A stretch of 64,000 bases of DNA from positions 6,634,001-6,698,000 of the forward strand of contig OX485806.1 in assembly GCA_950295325.1 (NCBI GenBank). Direction: 5' to 3'. The position numbers and the translations under genes were made by a program. Below, piece by piece: positions 1-10,993 of the stretch; the first letter of the stretch is position 1, and each line of letters begins with the position of its first letter. The DNA is from Polytrichum commune. Its lineage: Eukaryota; Streptophyta; Polytrichopsida; Polytrichales; Polytrichaceae. The notes beneath the pieces are model-generated. The model was given only the letters and a program-made list of their open reading frames with translations, did no database searches and was not told the DNA's origin.

Positions 1-1067
1 GCAGGCCAGTCTTCAACATATAGTAATTGTTATGAGCAAAAAAATAAAGCAAACAAACAATAATCATTGTGCTATAAAAGGAGATGTACAGGTGCCAATG
101 TTCCTAGCCTCACTGACACTGAGAAAACTGCTAAAGGAATTTGCCGATTTTATATTCCACGTGTATTGGAGTGCATATGCCAAGGGATCCAGAATCACAG
201 ATCTAAATTGTACAAAAACAGACGCCCAAGTATCATAGCTTGAGATTGTAAGTAACGTGATAGCAACCTAAATCAACCATTCAAGTTCATGAATGTTGTT
301 AAATTTCTCAAAGATCCTGCAGGATACTCTTCAACCTAATCGTTGTGAACAAAAAAACAAGCAAATGTACAACACTCATCGTGTTGCGACAGGAGATGTA
401 CAGGTGACGGATAATTGAAAACCTGCTAAAATATATCTGCCTATTTCGGAGCCCATATATATTAGACTGCACATGCCAGGGACGTCCACAATCACAGGTC
501 TAATTTGTGCAAAGAAGTTGACCATGCATCATGGCCTAAGATTGTAATTAACGTGATAAAAACCTGTTAAAAAAGCAAGCTGCAACGCTCAGAGACCTAC
601 CCTGCCCCACCTTCGGGTCACAAGCACCCGATAGTAATAATCAATTGTGATATCCACACACAAACTTCCTTCACATCGAAGGATGTCCTCATAAAGCAAA
701 GATTAAGAAAAAAACAACACTCATCGTGCCGTGAAAAAAGATGTGCAGGAGCCAGTGATCCTAAAGGTGACTGATACTGAAAAAACTGCTGAAGGAAATG
801 TGCCAATTTTGTATTCCAAGTGTATTAGACTGCACATGCCAGGGACGTCCAGAATCTCAGCTCTAATATGTGCAAAAACAGATGACCAAGCATCATCATG
901 GCTTAAATTGTAAGTAATGTGATAGAAACCCTTTACTGCTTTGCAACTACTAAGCTGCAAAGCTCAGGGACCTATCCTGCTCCAACTTCGGGATCAAAAT
1001 CAAAAGCACCTGAATGTAGTAATCGATTCAAATATCCACAAACACTTTCCTTACATCAAGAAAGTCC
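1..1067. repeat. Threefold degenerate tandem repeat downstream of eL36
   Basis: Three diverged head-to-tail copies can be aligned by eye. The shared anchor reading GAGATGTACAGG or close variants starts near 81, 393 and 738. Each copy then runs through a conserved stretch containing ATTAGACTGCACATGCCAGG or a variant, and through a stretch on dissolving 'CAGGGACCTA' and 'TTCGGG'. The last copy runs into the stop codon region of the eL36 gene, and the middle copy still carries a GTCCTCAT-like block matching the end of eL36. The repeat unit therefore appears to be the 3' UTR and downstream flank of eL36, duplicated twice. No coding capacity is supported. Confidence 0.75.
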
Positions 1068-1400
1068 TCATTTCTTCTTCTCACCACCACCGGTAGCGCG
1101 CATCTTCCGCAAAACGGTGGTCATCTCCTCTCTCTTTCGCTTGGCCCGCAAGTGAGTGCCGAGTTTCCTCTTGGCTACCTTGAGAGCGCGCTTGTCCTTT
1201 CCGACCTTCAATAGCTCAGTGATCCTCTTCTCGTAAGGAGCGAAGCCTGCGACTTCACGGATGAGCTTGCGCACAAGCGAGGTGCGCTTGCCGAGCTTGC
1301 CCTTTGTGCTGGAGGGGCGCTTGGCGATGTCGCGCTTGGTCACCTTGTGACCCCTGTGAAGACCTACCGCAATGCCGTTGCTCACCACGGATGGTGCCAT
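1068..1400 (-). CDS. RPL36: 60S ribosomal protein eL36
   Basis: Single-exon gene of 110 codons for the large-subunit ribosomal protein eL36, a small basic protein of the cytosolic 60S subunit. The sequence shows the family pattern from end to end: a short variable N terminus, then [16 protein letters not shown], the [20 protein letters not shown] block, the [20 protein letters not shown] block, and a Lys/Arg-rich tail ending [10 protein letters not shown]. The length matches the usual 100-110 residues, so it is complete. The ATG at 1400 is chosen because it gives the canonical MAPS start. Plant eL36 genes often contain introns; none is seen here, so a retro-copy cannot be excluded, although the intact frame and the telomere-like motif in the upstream region argue for a functional gene. 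The 3' side is the tandem repeat at 1-1067. Confidence 0.95.
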   Translation of the reverse strand: MAPSVVSNGIAVGLHRGHKVTKRDIAKRPSSTKGKLGKRTSLVRKLIREVAGFAPYEKRITELLKVGKDKRALKVAKRKLGTHLRAKRKREEMTTVLRKMRATGGGEKKK

Positions 1401-1489
1401 CGCTGCCGATTTCCTAAACTACTCCACCCTCGTCTTCCTCGCCCAAAACCCTCACCGAACAACTTCTCCACCATCGCCAAACCCTCGCC

Positions 1490-1512
1490 AACCCTAAACC
1501 TAACCCTAACCG
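1490..1512. promoter_or_regulatory. Telomere-like motif (telo-box) upstream of eL36
   Basis: CCCTAAACC and TAACCCTAACC occur in a row about 90-110 bp upstream of the eL36 start codon. Short telomere-like motifs (AAACCCTAA type) are established promoter elements of plant translation-machinery genes, where they work with TCP or E2F type sites. The position fits the promoter or 5' UTR. The functional role is inferred from position and motif only. Confidence 0.5.
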
Positions 1513-2374
1513 TGGTGGTCTGGCTCAGCAGACGCTCTCTCGACGAACGTCTATTGACGAACGATTTCGTGTCCGAATCTCGTCCATTTAGTTGCTGGCT
1601 TGATTCGAGTGAGGCACCTGAACCTCAGAGGACTCTAGTAAAACAAGCCCCGGACTATGTTCGGGGAAAACCAACGGCTAGTTCATTATCAGCCGATGGA
1701 TTTCCCCTCATGGCCGGTCCAAATTTCCAACCCATTGGATGGCAATCCGACTGTAATTTCAATCCTCCGGCAATTAGCCGATGGACCAAAAAATGTTCCG
1801 GAAATGTAGCCGGTTCTTTCATGTGAGTTACTGGATTTCAGCCGGAAGCATCCAGAGCGCTATTTGTATGGGGCATTTGATGATGCACTTGAGGAAGCAC
1901 CCTAAACCTTAAACTTTTTGAATTATACAACCTTTCCATGACCAAATCCAATTGCTTCTATGAAGAATTGGGGGACCCTTGGCCTTCAAGCGGTGAAGGC
2001 ATTGCTAGGTTCAATTCCTGCCAAGGATATTAACTCTTCAAATTTAAAGTTTTGAACATGCCTTTCTTTTCACTTATTCAAGAATTTGTACTAAGAAATG
2101 ATTTCTAGTAACTTTTCATACATTTTTTAAACAATTAGTGCCGATATGAATTCCATTTAATCGGATATTGACCAATGAAAATATGAAAATATAAGCAATT
2201 GGCCGATTGATTTCACAAAAGACCGGCTCTTGCTGATGTAAATTGGAAAAAATCCGACCCTTCATAGCAACTACCGGCAATAAGCCACTAAGGCTTCAAA
2301 AACTTCCCGAACTCTGGCCCCGGAGTAGGTTTAGGGTTGATTTATTCCTACTAGACTTCAATAGACTAACTTAA

Positions 2375-2664
2375 GGGTCGGTTCACACGGGTCACCCCAA
2401 GTATGACATGGATGCCTACATGGCAACACTTTTTGGAAGTGAGGCTTGGGACTTGTGTTGAGAGTTGGGTGAAGGAAAAAAAAAGCTGGACCCAACTCTT
2501 AACACAAGTCCCACAAACATCTCTGCATAAAATGAACACGATCCAACTTTAATGCTAATAAGCTATATTGTAATGATTTCTTAATGGCTCAATAGTTGGG
2601 ACTTTGCCTCCATGTTGGGACATGCTAACATGAGTGGGACTTGCGATCCCATGTGAACTAGTCC
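2375..2664. mobile_element. Tourist-like MITE (PIF/Harbinger type), TAA target duplication
   Basis: About 290 bp with imperfect terminal inverted repeats: left end GGGTCGGTTCACACGGG, right end read inward GGACTAGTTCACATGGG. It is flanked by TAA at 2372-2374 and 2665-2667. A 3-bp TAA/TTA duplication with GGG-starting ends is typical of PIF/Harbinger miniature elements. The centre holds a strong hairpin: GGGACTTGTGTTGAGAGTT near 2451 pairs, with one mismatch, with its complement ending near 2511. It has no coding capacity and lies between eL36 and the GST gene. Confidence 0.7.
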
Positions 2665-2667
2665 TAA

Positions 2668-4038
2668 TTTGAGATTTTGGATTTCATTTACATATCATCT
2701 AAAATTTCTAGTTGCATGTTATATAATAGTTCATTGTGTTTTCACTATCTTAATGAAGTGAAATTGATTTTATAGTCCATGAAGTCAAAAGACTTACGGG
2801 ATTAAAAGTGCATCAAGATCATGGTGTCAAACCAACTAATTCTTCAAAGTGGTGGAGTGCAGTAGCCTCCATGAGATAGAGAGTAAGGTCCGCTTTACAT
2901 GAGAGGTTGAAGCCTTCAATGTTTGAAGCCAATTCACACGAAATATTGACTCGGGCCAAGAAGGGAAGAAGCTTTTTCACAACCCCAAGGAAGCAAATTG
3001 GGTTTCCATTCTCTCTTCATTGTGGTCCAACTCAATTCTCTTCCCTCAAGTCGTGTTAGATTTTTGTCTTTAGTGCATCAAAATATGATTCCACTCATTA
3101 AAATTAGAATTTCAAGGAACGGCCTTGATTGCATCATGTAAAGGCCTTGTGGTTGATTTAGTGGATTAGACCAATCATGTGCAAAGGTTTATGCATGACA
3201 GAGCTCCAAATTGACCTTGACACCTCATGTAAAGTGGACCTAATGTTGACTAATGGATGGGTTTATGTAGACACCACCACTCTTTGATGTGCAATAACAA
3301 GTAAACATCCACTAATTATGAAAATATCAAGAAGTCGAAAGAAATATAAAGTCTATGATCTTGTTGTGAATATAGTTAGGTTACATTACATTGTTTATAG
3401 TATTTAGTGTCACTTGCCATTCAAAGGTACACAATGTTATGACTTTTTACTTAGAATGTAATCTTTTACCAACTAAAGTCTTCTATTTTCTATAATGTCA
3501 AAAAATACCCACTTGTATAGAAATGAACTTGTTTGAATTTAATGAACTTTACATATTCTCAAAAAGTGATTGATGCCACATACCAGAACCAATGAGCCTA
3601 GTCTTATCCAAACTTCACATTTCTTATTGCAAAGACACTGAAAACTCAACTCAGATTTTACACCAGGCTATCATAAGAATGAATGAAATTATATAACAAA
3701 TCTCACAGTGAAGCATCCAAAGTCATCAAGCGCTGAAAGAGCTCTGAATACGAGCCGTCCTAATAACTCATCACACCTTAACCTATTTATTCTTTTACTC
3801 AATCCACAACCACTGTAGTAATATAGAAATATAATGGCTTCAAAAAAGACTCAGAATTAACTAGCTCAGAAGCAAACTCTCATGCTGTCTGATTCAACAA
3901 CGAAATAGTTATTTTGCTAGAGAAATTTGGCACGTTGCATATCCACATTGGTCAAGACCAGGCTCAATGTAATGTGGAAGTTCGCTTTCGGCATTCAAAG
4001 TGTTGGAGCACAGATATCACTCTATGGTACTAGTCGAA
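2668..4038. other. Intergenic, no feature recognised
   Basis: AT-rich sequence between the MITE and the 3' end of the GST gene. Only short chance ORFs are present and none resembles a known family. The last few hundred bases probably include the GST 3' UTR. Confidence 0.5.
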
Positions 4039-7000
4039 CTACTGAGACATCGTCATCTTGCTGGAGCTTTCGACTTGCTCAAAACTCGCATAAATTTCTG
4101 CTTGCACTTCTTCAAAATGTGGGTTAGTGGCATTCTCCACTGCATCCATCCAGGCGGCGATCTTTGCTTTGGACCCCAGTAACTCCTCCTGTGTTTTAGC
4201 ATCGAAAAACTGCCCATATTGACAACATTGAAGTTAGGGTACAAACGTTATTTGTCAACAATGTAAACATGCAAGTGACCAACGTTTCATGTTGAGTCAG
4301 TGCTAACACACACCCTTGAGTACTTCATTTATTTTTGGTAATGACAACTCAGCATTTAGTGGGCATTTAGCAAATGATTTATCTAACATAGATTCAACTC
4401 ATAAGCCAACCTTATAGGTCTTTTGGTTTGATGAAATAAAGAAACAAAAGATTACACTTGCAACCATTCTACGCTTGGTGGGCATTGATTCAATGCTGTA
4501 GTTTGATGTGATCGAGTAAATATGAAATCAGTGTTGACATATGAATTTAGCAGTTTGAAATGAAGCTCTTGTCCAAGAAAAGTTTGAAGAAAAGTTGTGT
4601 ATGAAGAAGTCTCATTAACTCTAAATTGCACAGTGCGTCTCAATTATGTGTTGAGCATAATTTTATGATACCATGGCCCTCTTATTGTATGATCTGTTCC
4701 TTATAACTTAAATAAATTTTGTGAAAATAAAAATAAAAATAAAAATAAGTAACGAATGCTTTAAAGTTAGGATACCATTGCTATTTGCTACTCTTCGACA
4801 TTCCTATTCTGATCATGTAATGGACGCAATGATTTAGAGCATTTAAAAACAAAAATTGTAATAATAATTGAAACATCTTAGGATCGTATTTTGGAAGTAC
4901 CTTCAGCTGTTTCAGCTGGCAGAGCAGAACTATATCAGCCAGAGACACTTCGTCTCCATTCTCCAGAAACTTTCCAGGCCCACTTAACAATACAGTCTCC
5001 AACAAGTCCAACCCAGCATGCAGAATTTTCTCAGACCTTGCTTCCAATTTCTCGTCAGTCTCCAAGTTCAGGGCATTGGCTACACCCGGAATTTTAGCCA
5101 TCACCCGACTTGACAGAAGTGGGCCTGCCCAATTAACCCACATCACCAACATTAAATTAATAACCTCGAGGCCTCAATACTTTCATCATAAACCAAGAGA
5201 AATATCTCAATTTTCACATATGTAGTAGACTGTAAACCCTAACCTTAAGATATAGGTACCACCTTTGAAGAAGTCATTCACAACAAGACCAGGAAAAACT
5301 CACATTTATTCAATAGATGAGGCATAGTAAACACTTAGATGGGAATTCAATATTAAGGTAATTTATTAACTTCTTCAGAAGGGACAACATAATTAAGTAA
5401 TACACGTACCCCAGCCAGCAGTAATGTTCAGGGGAATCCAATCTAGAATACTGTCAATAACTGCCCGTCTCTTTGGATCTTTTGGATACCTGAAATCTCA
5501 ACCCATCGACAATGTTAGAGTCGCTCAAATTGATCCTAGCCATTAATTCTGCGATTCAAAATCTGCAGTGAGGAATCATAGGGGTGCTGAACCTTCCCGC
5601 CGCCTTTTAGTACTTACGTACAACACACACTGTATACAATATTTAGAGAGCAGATTAAGTAGGTTATGGGAGAAGTCATTCATCACATTTTTCTAAACCA
5701 TGCCATCCTCAAATGACAATAATTAACTATGTTACTTCCATGCAGAGTTTTGCAACACTCACCAATGATCAGCCACATTCCGTGTCGTCGCTAAGTATCG
5801 CATGATAGTAACACTGCACCAGCCATAGCCGCCCAGAAATTAGTTGATGATCAAGTTTTCTAATGCCCCCTACCTTGAGGCACACTAACTTGCTACCCCC
5901 AGGATGCTGCCTGCCGCAAACATGAACATATCAATTGTTTCGAAAGTTTGCTAGGTGTCGTATTCAATTTGATCAAGACTTTGTTGATACCCACGTGGAA
6001 ATTACATTTTGGCCCTCTGATTGTTAAACCAACCAGACCACCATCCTGCGGTAAACAGTTGGTGGGGTTCATCGAAAGCTGCAGAAGCATATTTACAATG
6101 GTTTCTGATAGGCAATTAGCACCAACCTTTCACGAAGCTTGAATCCGTCTTCGTCAATGCAGGGCAGTCTTTGCATGGGATTGATTTCTGTCATCACCAA
6201 GTACGCATTACTTATATAACTAATCGCATAAGAATACTACTGATCCAGGCCATCGCAGCACTGTCGACAAAACTTGAGTACTCAAATTAGCATCAAAATT
6301 ATCTATAGCAAATTCATTCCTCAAATCAAAGCGAGCTTTAACTCATCAATGCAGCACTCACTTGCGAACTCAGGCGTCCTGGTTTGCTTTCCTAATATCC
6401 TGATGTGGACATACTCGTGCTCAATGCCGTTCACCCTGCTCTTGCCCAATGGCCCACAATATTAATGCCAGCCGAGTGTCAAATTACTTCACAAATTACC
6501 CTGGAATGCCAAAGTTGTTAAATTAATGGATCAAACAGTTGGCCATAAACTCTAAGGACTGAAGAGATAGCTCTAGGAGTGGGCCGCAGCATACCAACAC
6601 TTCAATATACATGTGCATAATGCACACTCGGGTTTCACTGAGGTGTGCCGGTGCATTCTGCCGCATGGAATGGAAAAATATTAATGCATAGTGCAATGTA
6701 ATGCACCGGCCCTAGTGCATTCCACATGTAAGTCAAATCCCCTCAAGAGTAGTCTACATGTGAAGGAACACTTGGACCAGTGCATTACCCTATCCATGTG
6801 TGTTGGTGCATAACATTATTCGGCTGCTATCAACCATTCCATTCCTTATAATATTCAATGATAGTGCTTCACCTCAATAACTCATAATTTAACTGGTAGA
6901 ATATGCTTAGACAAGCATCCACAAGATATAATTCCAGCACCTTACATGACATATTTCTGGCCCCACCTAACTTGGACACTCAAGTTAAATATTGTTATGT

Positions 7001-8168
7001 GCTACCGCACCAAATGAACAGTTATGAATTCATCATGCAATGTAATGCACCAACCTTAGTGCATTTTACATGTATGTCAAATCCCCTCGGGCTTCCACCA
7101 TCAAGAGTTTCTTACATGTGAAAGGACACTCGGGCCAATGCAGTATCTTGCACATGTTCATGTACCGGTGCATTCGGCAACATGGAATGGACTGATACCG
7201 CTGCAATATTTATACCACATAGAATGGACCAAATACCAGAATTAAAATATTTTAAATCCTGTTTTAAATCACAAATTTAAAATGTGTGCATTCCAGATGT
7301 AAGTCAAATCCCCTCGGACTCCCACCCATGAGAGTTGTTAAGAGCTAGGAGGTGATCTTGGTGTCTTTAGAAAGAGCACGAGAAACTCGATAAGATAGAT
7401 TATTTGTAAGCAAAAAAAATGGCAACATGGCACTTGGGCCAGTGCGTTGTCGTGTATATATGCGCCAATGCATTCTGTCGCACCAAATGGACTGACACCA
7501 ATGCATGATACCATTGCACTAATATTGCACCAAATATTGTGCATTCTACATTTAATTAGGGAATCCTTCGGCTCCCACCATCGGAGAGTTACTTACATGT
7601 GAAAGGACACTTGGACCGGTGCATTACCCATCGATCCTATACTACAAAATCAAAACCAGCGACAGCAGCAAACATCAACAGTCCCCAAAATCAGCTCAAT
7701 CAGCTCGCCGTCGTTAGATCGACACGAAGAAATCACTTTGACACAATGCTGAATTAATGAGCGCCAGGTTCTGCTTACATACCTGCAGAAAAGGACTGAC
7801 ACCAATGCATGATACCATTGCACTAATATTGCACCAAATCTTGTGCATTCTACATTTAGGGAATCCTTCGGCTCCCACCATCGGAGAGTTACTTACATGT
7901 GAAAGGACACTTGGACCAGTGCATTACCCATCGATCCCTTACTATAAAATCAAAACCAGCGACAGCAGCAAACATCAACAGTCCCCAAAATCAGCTCAAT
8001 CAGCTCGCCGTCGTTAGATCTACACGAAGAAATCACTTTGACACAATGCTGAATTAAGTAGCGCCAGGTTCTGCTTACATACCTGCAGAAAAGGATGAGG
8101 GCTCGAGAGAATGGTGAACCGATATCAGCGTACACCTTGAGCTTGCCACTCGCTGCCATTTCTGCCAT
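4039..8168 (-). CDS. GSTT: Theta-class glutathione S-transferase, 7 exons
   Basis: Spliced gene on the minus strand; exons 8168-8083, 6435-6362, 6187-6127, 5813-5763, 5489-5410, 5124-4901 and 4209-4039. All introns are GT-AG and all phases join, giving 248 codons, the usual size of a theta GST. The product would be a cytosolic enzyme conjugating glutathione or reducing peroxides. The N-terminal thioredoxin-like domain reads KLKVYADIGSPFSRALILF (serines in the position of the theta catalytic Ser), then EFAKINPMQRLPCI (the NP-x-x-x-x-P glutathione-site loop) and the ES of RESVTIMRYL. The all-alpha C-terminal domain begins near ADHWYPKDPKRRA, a theta signature, and includes EVSLADIVLLC, the conserved N-capping region. 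The ATG at 8168 is the first in frame; a second Met is 3 codons on. Intron 1 is 1.65 kb and repeat-filled. Substrate is unknown. Confidence 0.88.
6600..7490. repeat. Degenerate repeats in GST intron 1
   Basis: A recurring block of GTGCATT(C/T), ACATGTAAGTCAAATCCCCT, 'CTCCCACCATC' and 'TTACATGTGAAAGGACACT', then GGACCAGTGCATT, appears near 6710-6790, 7050-7140 and 7290-7340, and again in the tandem duplication at 7491-8094. Spacing is irregular and copies are diverged. It looks like an old local amplification inside the intron and has no coding content. Confidence 0.6.
7491..8094. repeat. 300-bp tandem duplication spanning the GST exon-1 donor
   Basis: Unit 1 is 7491-7794 (304 bp) and unit 2 is 7795-8094 (300 bp). 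They differ by one 4-bp indel and a few substitutions. Unit 2 ends inside exon 1, so the last 12 bases of exon 1 and its GTATGT donor (8082) are copied at 7782-7794 within intron 1. The high identity indicates a recent event. Confidence 0.85.
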
Positions 8169-8529
8169 TGTAACTTAAACCCGATCTCGATCGAGCTGAT
8201 TAAGTACTCAAGCGATGTGTGATAGTAGTGATCAAAATAGATGAGCCCCAGACCTCTGACACAAACAAAAGCCTTTGGATTCAAAGCTGCTCAAATCAAC
8301 GCCATTGCTGTTCATTCTTCAGATCAGAGTCTTTATGTAAGCAGCAGAGTGGTGGTAGACTTTGGAATCTGTAGGCCTTTGCAGTGCTGTCCAAGTAAAC
8401 TTGAGTCCTGGCTGCACCTTCAGATGCAATTTCCTTGGTTCTTTAACTATCCAAATGTTTAAAGTTTTTCTTATGTCTGCATGCGTGCAATAACGTGGTG
8501 CCCAAGGAGGTCCACTCAAGAAGGTATAT

Positions 8530-8740
8530 CTTAGTGGCAGTATACACTATGGACCATGAGGGCGGACCATTGAAGAGGGCCTTTTTCAATGGTCCAACGT
8601 CCGTGCTCCGACTTCTTAAAAGATTAGTTTTGAAAGCCTTGGGCCCCTCACTAGGTGTAAGCCGAATGTGGGTCAAGAAGAATGACCATGCACCAAACAG
8701 TAAATGTGCTGATTTTTTTTAATATATGTGCCAAAAAGGC
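8530..8740. repeat. Partial copy of the 20.1-kb inverted-repeat element
   Basis: This segment matches 20092-20300 through several blocks: ACTATGGACCATGA, GGACCATTG..GGCCTTTTTCAATGGTCC (a local hairpin), GGGCCCCTCACTAGGTGTAA and TTTTTTTTAATATATG..CCAAAAAGGCAG. The similarity stops at 8740, where the Mutator-like arm begins. Only one terminal repeat of the family is visible here, so this is a truncated copy. Confidence 0.6.
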
Positions 8741-8886
8741 AGTGAGTGTTCTTCACCTTCAAGGTCTAAAATCTAGTATAGATGTGCACTTCCAATTAGT
8801 AAACAAGCAACTGATTGGGATTTCATTCCAGAAATGACATCATTAATGAAGCACGTAATTAACTTGGAGGTCAAAAAAATCACAAA

Positions 8887-10019
8887 GAAAAGAAAAAGAA
8901 AAAGTAACGCTAGTATATGATACCAGCGTGAATGCGAGCCCGTTAGCCATGCACTGATCACGGTATTCCGTGATGCAGTGTATGGTTTTATGCCTCCTGT
9001 GGGGAGGTGGGCTCTAGGGTTTTAATACAAACAAGCTATCTTTAATTAGGAGGGGGTACGGGTTTTTGTTTGTTGTCTAATTTTCTTTTATTTAGTACTA
9101 AGTAGGTAAGGTATTTGATGGCGTTTTGGTGTATGTCTTTCATCAATTTTTTGATGTTTGATTTTGGGATGTTTATTTTTGTGAGATTTTCAATGGAGTG
9201 TTCGTGTATAGCTCCTCTTACTCCTGCCGTGATGGTTATGAGGGGGTTGGTTTTCCAACCGTTGTTTTGGATGATGTTATTTAGTGGGTCATATTTGGCA
9301 TGTTTGTGTGTGATGGCTTGTTCTGGGAATCTATCATGGCAGTATGTGAATTCAATGAATTGGATCGTATGTTCGGGAGAGGGTGATATAGGTGGTTGTA
9401 TTTGTTTTGGTGCTCCGAGTATGCATAGGATGTCTGGTCTTAGTTTGGCGAGGCATTGGCATGGGTTTGGGTGGCAAGTGCATTGGAGCAGCCATTCCGG
9501 TACTGTTTGTTCTTGTGGTTGGTTATTAAAGTGACCTGCGTTTGTTAGTGTAAAGAATCTGGTATTTTTGTTGGCTTGTAATGTTTGGGCGATGAGATGT
9601 ACTACTTTGTTGTGTCGTGCAATTCTAAGTCCTTTAAGGAATGGGTGCTCGCATGTGGATAGTAGGTGAGGCCATGTGTCACGTTCATTTTTATGGCATA
9701 GCGTGCAATTGGGGTTTGGGTGTGTGATAGGCCAAAATATGTTTTTCCTGTGGTTACCCATATATTGGGCGTATCTAAATTTGAGTGTTTGGGTGATTTG
9801 GGTATCCGGGATTTTCTCGTCCTGCCAAAAATGGTTGGAGAGTTTTTGGTTTATTTGGGTATTGGATAGCCATTTGTCTACGTATGGGAATTTATGTTTG
9901 GCTAGGTCTGCTTCATTTGTTTCGTGTTCTTTGGTAATGAATGTACGTAAGTTACGGATGGCTCCGTCGTGTGTGGTTGTTGGGTAGCCTGCTAGCCAGT
10001 ATGGGGTCGAGTGGGCCCC
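8887..10019 (-). mobile_element. 5'-truncated LINE insertion with 14-bp target duplication
   Basis: The 1,133-bp insertion is flanked by perfect copies of AAAAAAATCACAAA at 8873-8886 and 10020-10033. The element is on the minus strand: its 3' end lies at 8887 and ends in a TTTTTC-type simple repeat rather than a plain poly-A. Its 5' end is truncated within ORF2. The pre-insertion sequence matches the corresponding arm of the related element near 48470, confirming the boundaries. Variable-length A-rich target duplications and 5' truncation are typical of target-primed reverse transcription. Confidence 0.85.
9042..10019 (-). CDS. C-terminal part of LINE ORF2 (post-RNase H region)
   Basis: The frame is open from the 5' truncation point at 10019 to a stop at 9042, giving 325 codons without a start of its own. 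The methionine at 9761 is internal. The part visible begins just after the RNase H domain of plant LINE polyproteins (GAHSTPYW..), and contains a cysteine-histidine motif of the CX2C..H..C kind (CTLCHKNERD..WPHLLSTC) followed by RHNKVVHLI. This motif is characteristic of the C terminus of LINE reverse transcriptase proteins. A second, older copy with the same RHNKVV motif is at about 31.2 kb. The absence of internal stops indicates a young insertion. The truncated protein cannot support retrotransposition. Confidence 0.8.
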   Translation of the reverse strand, partial: GAHSTPYWLAGYPTTTHDGAIRNLRTFITKEHETNEADLAKHKFPYVDKWLSNTQINQKLSNHFWQDEKIPDTQITQTLKFRYAQYMGNHRKNIFWPITHPNPNCTLCHKNERDTWPHLLSTCEHPFLKGLRIARHNKVVHLIAQTLQANKNTRFFTLTNAGHFNNQPQEQTVPEWLLQCTCHPNPCQCLAKLRPDILCILGAPKQIQPPISPSPEHTIQFIEFTYCHDRFPEQAITHKHAKYDPLNNIIQNNGWKTNPLITITAGVRGAIHEHSIENLTKINIPKSNIKKLMKDIHQNAIKYLTYLVLNKRKLDNKQKPVPPPN

Positions 10020-10993
10020 AAAAAAATCACAAAATCCTCATTAACATTGAGATTATAATTTTTGTGACTTACCATTTGAAATTGTCGTTGTCATTCTAAA
10101 ATTTCACTTAAATTAGTGTATTGATTTAGCACGTACATTTTATTTTATTCTAGGTAATGTTGTCTACGTTCACAAGTATTCATACACATTCAAACTAATT
10201 AAGTGTGATTGAATATAATTAAGCCTAGTTAATCCTGATTAATCCTAATGAAGCCCAAATAAATCAAAAAATGTACTTACCAAATTAAGTAAGCCTAATT
10301 AATTATAAAATGTGTTTATCGGAATTAATTCCTGTAAGTACATTTCATAATTAATTGCGTAGGAATGCTTGTGAAAGTAGACAAAATTATCTAAAATACT
10401 ATGAAATTTTACATGCTAAATCAACACACTAATTTAAGTGTCATTTTAGAATGACAAAGACAATTTCAAATGGTAAGTCACAAAAAATTATAATCTCATT
10501 GTTAATGAGGATTTTGTTTAGTTTTTGGACCTCCAAGTTAATGACATGCTTCATTGATGGTTTCACTTCCGGAATGAAATCCCAATCAATTGCTTATTTA
10601 CTAATTGGAAGTGCACATATATATTGGATTTTAGACCTTGAAGGTGAAGTGCACTCAATATGGGATTTGTAGTCAAGCAGCCTTCAAGAATGCAAGGGCA
10701 ATGTTTTTTTTGAAGTTGAGTGGGACGGGCAGCAATTTTCACTCGGCTTCATAAATTTTCCTAGAGGGTTGCCCTAGCTCGAATCTAACACCCCCGACAA
10801 TTCATGTGGGGGTGTTTACTATCCGCCATTATGTGGGCTCTCAATATTGGTTGCACTCTTTGAGAGTGGACCCATGAGCATACTGGTCTATGCAAAACCA
10901 CCAATGGAAATTTAGAGAGAACCAACTCTTGTCAAAAAGTCCCATTGACTTAAACGGATGACTCTGAATGTGTCAGCTTTTATTTGTCATATT

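Larger units (their letters stand above)
8741..10800. mobile_element. Decayed Mutator-like fold-back element, split by a LINE
   Basis: Two inverted arms resemble the arms of the intact element at 48172-49355. The left arm is 8741-8886 plus 10034 to about 10200. The right arm runs from about 10330 to 10800 and includes the matched blocks TCATTTTAGAATGACAAAG, GTTAATGAGGATTTTGT and the stretch from AAGTTAATGACATG to GAATGCAAG. The left arm lacks the outermost 150 bp or so, and no clear target duplication remains. A LINE has been inserted into the left arm at 8887-10019. It is an older, non-autonomous relative of the 48-kb element. Confidence 0.65.
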
